DNA from: Phaseolus vulgaris
Lineage: Eukaryota; Streptophyta; Magnoliopsida; Fabales; Fabaceae
Assembly (NCBI RefSeq): GCF_000499845.2
Contig: NC_023756.2
Span: 37,886,565-37,950,564, forward strand
DNA: 64,000 bases
Reading direction: 5' to 3'
Made by a program: the position numbers and the translations under genes. Below are positions 56,240 through 64,000 of this stretch, in pieces. The notes beneath the pieces are model-generated. The model was given only the letters and a program-made list of their open reading frames with translations, did not search any database and had not been told where the DNA came from. Each line of letters starts with the position of its first letter. Position 1 is the stretch's first letter.

Positions 56240-56850
56240 CTCTTTTCTACTTGTTCTTGGTATTTTCGTTTCATGCTTTTTGCTTGATTCTATCTGATCA
56301 ATGGAGTTTTGATTTTGATCCTTAAATTTAACTGGAAAGTACCTTTAAGGATCTGAAATAGACGAAAATACTTGATAACTTGAAATGCTAGGAATAGATT
56401 TCAGGTTATTGATTGCATCATAATTTTGTTCTTGAAGCTGGATGATTTGTTAAATATCTGAGGAATCAATGTTTGAGAAATTATCTTATGAATTTCATCT
56501 CTGAGGAATCAAGGTGAATGATTTTAAAGTAAGCATCAAGAGTAAGTAGTTTTGAGTATTATGTATTATATTATTCCAAAATACAGATGATTGAGATAGA
56601 CGCAATTCAATCTCAAGTATCTTTCTCTATATTTGATAAGTTAGTTTTGTTTTTTGTTGAATCAAACTCTAAATCTTTGAGTTACTTGTGAAATCTTTAA
56701 TTTGTTTATGAAAAAGTTCTCAAAATTATTTTCTATACTTAATGAACAGAACATCTTAATTAGAATTGTCCCATGTGGGTTCGACATTCGTACTTTAAAG
56801 AGTACTATATTATAGTTGATCCGGTACACTTGCCGGAAAAAAAATCAACA
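55597..56850 (+). repeat. 3' LTR of the Athila-type element
   Basis: TGATAAGTGCCAATG to AAATCAACA. The (TA)n tract is longer than in the 5' LTR (56206-56233), and the copy lacks the TTAGTGAGAGAA-type segment of the 5' LTR. Confidence 0.93.
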
Positions 56851-57772
56851 GTTTGTTATGTGTTTTATAACCTCTATATATACATCTATCTTTTGAATTG
56901 TGATACATCTAAATTTTGACTCCTTTGTTAAGCAATTAAAATTCTTAATTTTTGCCTGCTACAATATTTTCATGATGATGATGATGCTCCTCAACAACCC
57001 AGGACTAACAAAACTTTTTTTTTCTTTCCCCTAACATGCAAATTGATGTTGCATATAAATTTTGCATCTTTAAGAGTGAACATCACTGCAGTGTGTGTTT
57101 AAATGTGTTAAAATTATGATGTTTCCTTTAATAAGCAATTGTTTTCACAACACCTGTGTAGAGATAACACATAATCTTAAAGTGCAATATAATATCATTT
57201 TAGATGTTATCAAAAGAGAATGTTTCACAATTACATGAAAATCGAAATGGTTACAAATGAACATCAAAAGTTGATTTAGTAGATGGGTAAAAAGTAATTA
57301 TTATAAGTACTCTTATTTACTCAATAGGTAATGTGTTGGTGAAGGACAAAGTTTTAAACCTAACTTATTTTTTTAGATGAGGAATAAATCATAAAGAAGA
57401 AAAAAACAATCAGATGATAAATTGAAAAGATATTTGCAACTAAAGTAGTCAACAACCTTATAGTATACGTCTAGCCACAAGAGTAAACATATTAAAATAC
57501 CCTTAAACCCCTGGTAATAACGGGGGTTTCGCAAACCCCTGGTAATAACGGGGGTTTACAGAACCGTCAGTAAAATTTGAACTTCCAAGGGTTACTCAAA
57601 ATCGCCGGTAAAATTTGAACTTCCAAGGGTTACTCAAAAACCACCGATAATCTATTAACGACGCTGCATCTTCCAAGGGAAAAACAAACAGTGGATAACG
57701 CACTTAGCGAGGGTTAAAACCACCGTAAACGTTAAAAATAACCCCTATTAAAAATATTTTTTTCTTGTAGTT
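56851..57772 (+). repeat. Right end of the CACTA element with subterminal repeats
   Basis: 57505-57557 contains two tandem copies of AAACCCCTGGTAATAACGGG + GGTTT, each able to fold on itself. 57571-57639 contains two copies of GTAAAATTTGAACTTCCAAG + GGTTACTCAAAA. ACCACCGATAA and AAACCACCGTAAACG variants follow. The terminus TTTTTTTCTTGTAGTT (57757-57772) resembles an inverted CACTACAAGAAAA end with its last base changed. Dense short subterminal repeats are the binding sites for CACTA transposase. Confidence 0.6.
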
Positions 57773-57869
57773 TGAGGCTAATGTTTGGCCCCATTAAGTG
57801 AGATCGAACCAATCTCGACAACAATTGATAAAAGTACATGAAAGTATTGGTAGTCGGTTTAATAAGAAG

Positions 57870-59002
57870 TGTTAGAAAAGATGGCTTTACACTAGAGGGG
57901 GGGTGAATTGTTTAAAAGGGTTTTCGCAAACTTTTCAAACACTAGAATGAATTTATCTCAGGAACCAACTGATTCAGTAATTCAGTTAGCCAAAACAGCA
58001 AGCAAAAACTATAGAACCAGAAAAACAATCGGTTGTTTCGTAGAAACAATCGGTTGTTTATACCAACAAACAACAAATAAACTGAATTTAAAGAGTTAGA
58101 GATAGAGAGATTGTACACAGTTGTTTATACTGGTTCACTCCAAACCAGAGCTACATCCAGTCTTCTCAGAAACCCTGAGGATATCCACTAAGCAATCACC
58201 ACTTGATCACTTACACAACAACCAAGAGAATGACCTTGAACACCTCAAGAAACACACTCTCCTTGACCAACACTAAGATTGTTGATCTTGAACACCTCAA
58301 GAACACACAGCCAAACTCAGCAAACACAGAAACAAAATTGTTCAACAGAGTACAAGGATTACACTTGTTACAGAAGATAATCTGAAATCAATACAAGCCG
58401 AATCATATTCCAGCACTTTGATCAATCACAAACTCTTAGCAATCTCAGCACTTTGAAAAACTCTCTTAGAAAAACTTTGCCAAAGATTCTTAATTCTTAA
58501 ATCTGTTTTTCTGAATATATTCAAAGTTGTAGTTTGTTATCAAATCTTAACAAACTCTTAAATTGCATTAAAAGATTGGTCAAAGCATTTAATGACTGGA
58601 GCGTAAACAGTTAAATCATTTAAAGCTCAGTCAAAGAAAACAGTTTTTCTATTATGGTCCCAAAACAAACAATCGGTTGTTTCCTCGAATCAATCGGTTG
58701 TTTTGGTACTTAACAGTTTAACCATTCAAAACAGTTTTCAAACGTTTTCTCAAAACACCTAAGTACAAACAATCGGTTGTTTCGACAAAACAATCGGTTG
58801 TTTTTACTTAGTTTGAAATCATTTTGTTTTCACAAAGATTGAGAATGCTAATGCTTTAGATTTAATCACAGGGTGGATTACAACATATAAACTACCCCAG
58901 AACAAAGCTTAAACCAGCACAGCAACATCAAGAACAGCAGAGGCTTCAACATCCTTCAAAGGATTTGGATTCTTCAAAGTTTGAACACCACTTGGTTCAA
59001 CA
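57870..59002 (-). repeat. Sirevirus solo LTR (minus strand)
   Basis: Plus-strand reading starts TGTTAGAAAAGATGG and ends CCACTTGGTTCAACA, the reverse complement of the family LTR at 15049 and 20924. Perfect duplication AGAAG at 57865-57869 and 59003-59007. It carries three doublets of the AAACAATCGGTTGTTT word (about 58023-58060, 58670-58703 and 58767-58803). No internal sequence, hence a solo LTR. Confidence 0.93.
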
Positions 59003-60009
59003 AGAAGATGGTGACATAGAATTTTGAAAGCTTTTAGGAAATTGCAATTGTTCAGATGAAGTTGTCTCCGTGATACATTTATCGTCGTGATGATACAACA
59101 TTCGAAAGGAGCAAAGGAAAAGATATGTTGAGCTCTACGAAAAAATATACTTTTATGAAATCCTTTTCATCATGTTGAGTTTTCATAGAAACTCAATCTT
59201 TCGAGGAACAATGCTTGGCCAAGACATAATCAGCCAAAGATTAAGAATAGATATTGAAAGAAGATATGAATTCTTCGAATTTAGCTTTTGAAGTAAACAC
59301 AAAAGGGTAATAATTAACCACATGAAGTACCCAAGAGTACTCAGGATTAGAAACGATAAGAAACTTGTCCTTCCTAGTCCTCTTCATCGTAGTGGCATCG
59401 GGAACCTCTGTGGTGTTTGGAGGTGGAAACTTTGTGCTTAGCCTATGACCCGAGGCCCACGTGGAATAATGGTGGTAGGCACGACAACTGTAAGTCACAT
59501 AGTTTCAGCCACGATAACCTGATAAGATTCAACCTTAGATGTAGAATGAATCGGAATTGCTCATTGGTAGATTAATAGGGCTAACCTCCCTACTCACGAG
59601 TGCTTTGTTTGAATTAGGGAGGAAATGTGTGAGGATTTGAGAGAGTGCATTTGGAGTGATTTGAGAGGAACAAGTAAAAAAGTTGGGTTGTTTGGGTTAC
59701 TCTTGTTTTAAAAATAATTGAAAAATGAAATATGGGGTATTTTTTTTTTTGTAGATTTTAGATAAATAAAATTTTGTACATTATTTTCTAAAAAAATACG
59801 AGTGAAAGTTATGCCCTTGAATAGAGATTATATAATTTAAAAATAACTCAAGACGAAGAATAATTTAATTCCTTTAAAAATGAAGAAATTTTTATCCAAA
59901 AAGAAGTCATGAGAAAGAAGTAAAAGGGTTAAAAGGTGCCACATGAGGCACAAAATCATAGGAGACAATGAGAGAAGGAGCTGGAATGTTGAAGAGAACA
60001 TGGAGTAGT
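59003..60009. other. Unassigned stretch with a minus-strand open frame
   Basis: A minus-strand frame of 85 codons (59498-59241) includes KRTRKDKFLIVSNPEYSWVL and a VVNYYPFVFTSKAKFEEFI segment. It looks more protein-like than random, but I do not recognise it and see no start context or splice partner. The rest is AT-rich. Confidence 0.25.
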
Positions 60010-60176
60010 TAATATCCACTTAAGATGTGGCACATAACCATCTACTGTTACCGAATATCTCATCAAATACTAGAAATTAATCACATGTATGTGTTGTAAC
60101 CACCTCAACGTGTTCAAGAACAACGACCTTTTGGTTAATTACTGAAACACGATTACTTATACTTGATTATAGGTCT
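60010..60176 (+). repeat. Gypsy LTR-like fragment
   Basis: Resembles 9080-9220 over about 150 bp (AAGA-GTGGCA-ATAACCA-CTA, CTCATCAAATACTA, AAATTAATCA, TAATTACTGAAACA, ACTTGATTATA). It is cut off at 60176 by the Tat-type element, so that element inserted into an older LTR. Confidence 0.5.
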
Positions 60177-61357
60177 TGTTCCTGCCGGTTGACCTGGGTA
60201 CGTCTTTCTGTGCAGCCTTGCCCGTCAGCTAGTGACACCCTTTTCTGGTAATCTGCGAACACCTGTAAAGAAGTGAACAAATGGGCGCCCTAGCGACCAT
60301 TTGCACTCCGACGCTCAAGTCAACTAACAAGAAACACCAAAACTCTGCACCTTCGTGTCGGGGCACCGTGAAAGGCGCTCTGAAGGTGGTAAAGAACTGT
60401 ATACTGTGTGCTATTTTCTGGTTCTGGCAAACAATCCTTCTCTAGTCCCTTGTGTGTAGCCTGAGGGCTAGAGCAAGCAACTAGAGTGTGTTCTGGGGAA
60501 AATTTGCCAAAGGTCCGATCACCGATTCCAACGTCTAAAGCTCCCTTTAAACGTCTCTAGCATTTAAAGCGTCTTAAAGCGCATTTAAGGTGTAAAAACG
60601 TTCGGCGCCTTTAAGACGTTCAAAACACTTAAAGCATTTAAAGTACCTTAAAGCGTTCGAAACGTAAACTTAATTACATAATCGTGATTACCTCATACTT
60701 GACAAACTATCCGAAAAGCATTGATGTTTCTGTTCTTCCCGCCACGTGTCCTCCTGACTTGACCGTTATTCTACGTGGAGGGCCTCACAGAACTGTAACA
60801 CAATTGAGGGATATTTATCGTGTGAGTCCTCATTCCTTGAGTGCATCTGGCGCAAAGGGGTGACTTTTTGGGTGCCAACTCATGCGACCCAACCTCTAGT
60901 CACTCGCCCTGGGAGTGTATCCACCTTCCTCTCGCGCCCTGCACCTGGTTTCCCCTGGGCATGACCTTCTCTTGAGTCGTATCTATCCCAAGGGTCTCCC
61001 TGAGGTGGCCTAGGTACTTCACGAGTCAGGCTACTCCCTACTGGTGCTATTACTATGGCCTTGAAGCCACCTTTCCCTTCTCTTTATTACTGTTCTGAAC
61101 TAGGCGGGCCCGAAGCCTCCCGTGGTGTCACTCCCTCCATGGTCTTTCCTACCCACGGGTATCGGGGAGTAACACTGCTGATGACTTGTTTGGCGACGCC
61201 TTGTTTAGGCGACGCCCTTATCTTGGCGACGCCTTATGTGGTCGCTCTGTTGACTTCCTTCTCTGGGCCCTTCGTGTGGTCCCACCATATGTTGACCTTG
61301 GCCCTGATGTTGACTTTGACTTTGACTCTGGTCGACACCCGAGGACGGGACGGTACA
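60177..61357 (-). repeat. 3' LTR of the Tat-type element
   Basis: On the minus strand it starts TGTACCGTCCCGTCC and ends GGTCAACCGGCAGGAACA, close to the ends of the gypsy-like element LTR (TGTACCGACC...GGTCAACCGGCCAGAACA). Near its centre (60535-60670) TTTAAAGCG/CTTAAAGCG words are repeated about ten times. Near the start, GCGTCGCC(A/T)AA units at about 61192-61235 parallel the CATCGCCCAAG units of the other LTR. Confidence 0.8.
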
Positions 61358-61372
61358 CAAGCCCCCCAGTCT
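61358..61372 (-). other. Polypurine tract of the Tat-type element
   Basis: Minus strand AGACTGGGGGGCTTG, identical in its core to 50946-50960. Confidence 0.8.
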
Positions 61373-61424
61373 TGAGCTGGTGACTTGTCTTCAGCGAAAA
61401 GACTAAAGCCTCGCCCATGCCATC

Positions 61425-62109
61425 CACGTGGCACTCTGGTGACATGTCATTCTCGCTGACATGACATTCCCCGAACAGTTGGCGTGACATTCCCTGAGCA
61501 GTTGACATGACATCTTTTTCATGGCTGACGGGACATCCTCTGAATCGGGAAAAGTGATGCTTTGGGTCACGCTTAATCGCTCGCCACGTGGCCCATCACG
61601 CGGTCACCATCCAAAGCCTCTTGCGCTCCCAGGGAGCGCATGATCCTGCGACACGTGGACTCATTGAACGGTCCCGATTTAATATCCTTTGGGCATCCTT
61701 CGTGACGTTTAAGTTACCCCAGAATCCGCGCTCGAAGCCACTGTTCCATTCACTCTCTTTCGCACTCCACTGTTCATCTTCTTTCTCTGAGCGCTCGAGA
61801 CTCTCTGCGATCTTCGTTCTTCCTGCACACTCTCCATCTCCAACCACTCCAATACTCAAAGGTATGATTTTTCCCCCTCAATGACTCTTCCTCTTCACTG
61901 CATTGCCCTATGTGTTAATGAACTGCCTGGGACTGTTTATCTTCTTGCACTGTTGTACTGTTCTTGTGTTTCCCTGTTCCCCCATTGTCGTTCTCTTTCT
62001 CTCGTGGGTAGGGTTGGTCTAGGGCTTCCTCTTTTTCCCCCTTTCTCCTCTTCGATTCCCCCTTTCACTAAACCCTTTCTTTTTCCTTCATTCTTCAGCT
62101 CTTGATTTG
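61425..62109 (+). promoter_or_regulatory. Promoter and leader intron of the antisense accessory gene
   Basis: Three G-boxes CACGTG at 61425-61430, 61585-61590 and 61652-61657, then a TTTAATATCC TATA-like site near 61678. The leader donor is CAAAG|GTATGA (61861/61862) and the acceptor TTCTTCAG (62091-62098). This gives a 237-nt pyrimidine-rich intron 11 bases before the ATG at 62110. All signals are on the plus strand, opposite to the element. Confidence 0.55.
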
Positions 62110-64000
62110 ATGGCACGAGACAAGAGTACCGCCAATCCTCCGTCCCCCAAGTCCAGCTACAAAGAGGAATACCGTTGGGCCTCCGATGAACTTCTTGCGG
62201 AGTGCTCCACCTTAACCTCTGTCGAAGACATTGAAGCCCACAGGGGGGACCCCAAACTCTACAACTTCAACGCGTTCCATAAGACCCACGACTCCCACAT
62301 CTTTGTGTGTCGTGCAAGGCCAGGGGAGCCCGTTTGCGTAGACGAAAGGGCCACTAGGGGAAGCCCTTTCTTCTTCATCTACCAAATGGTGTTTAAGCGA
62401 GTGGGTCTGCGCCTTCCCCTTACTCCTTTCGAAAGGGAGTTACTCACCGAGATTAACACTGCCCCTGCCCAGCTTCACCCCAACAGCTGGGCGTTCGTAA
62501 GAGGTTTCCAAATTCTCTGCGGGTACCTGGGCATCCCCCCCTCCGTGGACGTCTTTCTTCACTTCTTCGAGGTGAAAAAGCAGGGCAAGAGTCTCTGGAT
62601 GAGCTTCTCCGGCGTCGTCGGTCGCATCATCCTCACCCTCTTCCAAAACTCGTTCAAGGGGTGGAGGGGAAAGTTCTTCAAGGTGCACGCCACCAAATTC
62701 GATCCCACTGCACTTGAGGGCTTTCCCCTGTACTGGTCGGAGAAGCCCCTATCGACCAAGACCAAGGCCTTGGATGAACTTGCCTCCGCTGACAGGGAGG
62801 TATGCAAGGCCTTGGCTGGGCTTGGGGTAGTCTTCGACACAGCCAAGCTCATTGCCAACGAGTTCAAGGCTCACGGCCTCTCCACCTACTTCGGTATTTG
62901 CTTTTGATTACATCTGCTTGAACTTGCTTGCACTTACTTGGTCTTGTTTGAATACACTTGGATTGTTTGAATCGTTGAGGTTATGTGAACTTACTTGAAT
63001 TGCTTGAACTTCAGTGGTTTGCCTGTATGTGCTTTCATTCTTCCTCACCCGAATTCATCTTTGCTTGGTTATTCTGACTGATGCAGGTTCAATAATGGAC
63101 TCATCAAGGCGCCGCACACTCGCCAAGGCCTTGAAGCAAATAAAACCCGCCAAGGGAGGTGGGGACTCCCTCGCCCTCAACGTGCCTCCCACTACTTCCC
63201 CCGCGCCCGTCACTTCCCTACCATCTCCACCATCATCTCCCCAAACATACCAAACTCCTACCTCCCCCTCTCCCATTGATGCGGTCCCACTGGCCGCGGC
63301 GTCAACATGTGCTCCAGCACCCCCAGATAAAGGGAAAAGGGTGCTGGAGATAACCTCTGATAGCGAAGACTCAGATGGCGGCTTGGTCTTCAAAAAGAGG
63401 AGGGCTACTAGGGTCCCTACCCTACCAACCGCGTCTCCAGGTGGCGTGGATTCCCTAAGGGATAGCCCTCCAAGTGCCACGTCGCCTCCACCTCAAACAG
63501 TCCAAGAAGAACGAGATGAAGGGGCTGAGTCTGTTCCTCCGCCACTACCACTGCCTGTAGCAGCTGCAGCTTCAGGTTCAGCCCCTCCCGCGCCTGCTCC
63601 TGTTCCTTCTCCCCCCGAAATTCTGATCCCCCACCCCGTCTTCAGGTAGTTGGCGCGGGGATTCACCGAGGAGATGTCGCCAGGGAACCCCAACAGGGGA
63701 GAAGGCATGCCCTTCTACATGGGGGCCTTCTTGACGATAGCACTCGACTGGCGCTCCCAGGCCCAGGGCGTTGCAACGGGGAGGCAGGCCCTCCAGAGGC
63801 TGAAACAGGAGGTGGGGGCACTGAAGGAGGAGAAACAGGCTTGGGGGCTTAGGGAAGAAGCCCACCAAGCTTCACTGAAGATGACCCAAGAAGCCAAAGA
63901 GCGGTCCGAAGCATACGCACATGAGGTCGAACAAGCGTATGCAGACCTGCTGGCCCACCTCACCTTCCACCAAATCCAGAACATTGGCCTCCAAGAGGTG
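62110..64000 (+). pseudogene. Antisense accessory gene, gypsy-type transposon domain, one nonsense codon
   Basis: Exon 1 (62110-62893) encodes about 261 residues. LPLTPFERELLTEINTAP, QLHPNSWAFVRGFQILCGYL, GIPPSVDVFLHFFEVKKQGK and WRGKFFKVH appear in the order of the putative gypsy type transposon domain (PF04195-like, from memory). A phase-1 GT-AG intron (62894-63086) joins to exon 2. That exon begins IMDSSRRRTLAKALKQIKPA, has a long Pro/Ser/Ala-rich acidic linker (with a GKRVLEITSDSEDSD segment and KKRR, a possible nuclear signal), and meets TAG at 63647-63649. The same frame stays open to the edge with LARGFTEEM, GMPFYMGAFLTIALDW and a coiled coil, so the TAG is probably a nonsense mutation. 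The CAG|GTAGTT there could alternatively be a donor. GC content is far above the surroundings. Function unknown. Confidence 0.7.

Larger units (their letters stand above)
31087..56850 (+). mobile_element. Athila-type Ty3/gypsy element, non-autonomous, hosting two nested elements
   Basis: LTRs of 1263 bp (31087-32349) and 1254 bp (55597-56850) are flanked by a perfect duplication GTTTG (31082-31086 and 56851-56855). A primer-binding site, gag and protease remains, a post-pol box, an accessory ORF and a terminal purine tract (GAGGGGAAAT before 55597) are in the standard order. Reverse transcriptase, RNase H and integrase are absent. Without the gypsy-like element nested at 34640-51928 its length is about 8.5 kb. 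LTR divergence is about 3-4% by eye plus indels. Confidence 0.93.
19091..57772 (+). mobile_element. Decayed CACTA (En/Spm) transposon split by nested LTR elements
   Basis: Plus-strand remains of TNP2-like and Ptta-like genes lie at 19118-20920 and 27720-30890. Subterminal repeats and a terminus TTTCTTGTAGTT (degenerate from ..TTGTAGTG) lie at 57480-57772. Between them are Sirevirus 2 (20924-27719) and the Athila-type element (31087-56850) with its nested cargo. Removing these joins 30890-31086 to 56851-57772, a plausible 3' part. The left boundary is not identified; 19091 marks where homology starts. Confidence 0.55.
60177..64000 (-). mobile_element. Tat-type gypsy element, 3' end with antisense accessory gene
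   Basis: Minus-strand element: its 3' LTR is at 60177-61357 and its polypurine tract at 61358 onward. The interior runs off the right edge. In that interior an accessory gene lies on the plus strand, antisense to the element, between the (unseen) pol and the 3' LTR. Additional antisense ORFs at this position are known for Tat-lineage elements such as Grande. The outer flank GGTCT (60172-60176) should recur at the other end outside the window. Confidence 0.75.

Noticed and set aside
1..64000. tRNA, rRNA or organellar insertions
   Set aside because: I saw no tRNA-like cloverleaf sequence, rRNA segment or convincing plastid or mitochondrial stretch; the tRNA-like strings are primer-binding sites of the retroelements.

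Overview
This window is nuclear DNA of a flowering plant. It is almost certainly a papilionoid legume, and the repeat style fits the bean/cowpea/soybean group; that placement is inference from recalled repeat families. The evidence is AT-rich sequence, genes and accessory ORFs with canonical GT-AG introns, SIRE1-type Sireviruses with multiple polypurine tracts, Athila- and Tat-type Ty3/gypsy elements, CACTA and hAT DNA transposons, and only one ordinary host gene. Nothing prokaryotic is present.

Layout. Positions 1-2241 are the 3' end of a Sirevirus inserted into the protease of a minus-strand Tat-type gypsy element (2242 to about 4190). Positions 5120-7713 hold the one likely host gene: an ACGT-rich promoter, a leader with introns and a 205-codon CDS for a lysine-rich coiled-coil protein of unknown function. 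Positions 8400-12560 contain degenerate LTR-element debris, including an Athila-type gag on the minus strand. Positions 13213-16892 are a hAT element with terminal repeats and a decayed 8-bp target duplication. Its transposase is split by a Sirevirus solo LTR with a perfect 5-bp duplication.

From about 19.1 kb to 57.8 kb lies a deep transposon nest. The outer shell is a decayed CACTA (En/Spm) element with TNP2-like and Ptta-like gene remains and a right end with subterminal repeats at 57772. A complete but dead Sirevirus (20924-27719) interrupts TNP2. An Athila-type element (31087-56850, duplication GTTTG) interrupts the CACTA downstream of the Ptta remains. Inside it sits a non-autonomous gypsy-like element with no gag or pol (34640-51928, duplication GCTAG), and inside one LTR of that sits a nearly intact Sirevirus (35262-45626, duplication TAAAG). 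By-eye LTR divergence falls from outside to inside (about 3-4%, 2%, 0.8%), as the nesting demands.

Positions 57870-59002 are a second, minus-strand solo LTR of the same Sirevirus family. From 60177 to the right edge lies a minus-strand Tat-type gypsy element. Its 3' LTR is followed, on the opposite strand, by a spliced accessory gene with G-boxes, a leader intron and a phase-1 coding intron.

Three observations stand out. First, three LTR elements of different lineages each carry an extra gene with promoter-like or intron-bearing 5' sequence, and the Sirevirus and Athila versions appear to be the same protein domain. Second, each Sirevirus family has its own short near-palindromic word, repeated in its LTRs and also present at the same place in pol between integrase and reverse transcriptase. 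Third, the target-site evidence resolves the insertion history of most elements.
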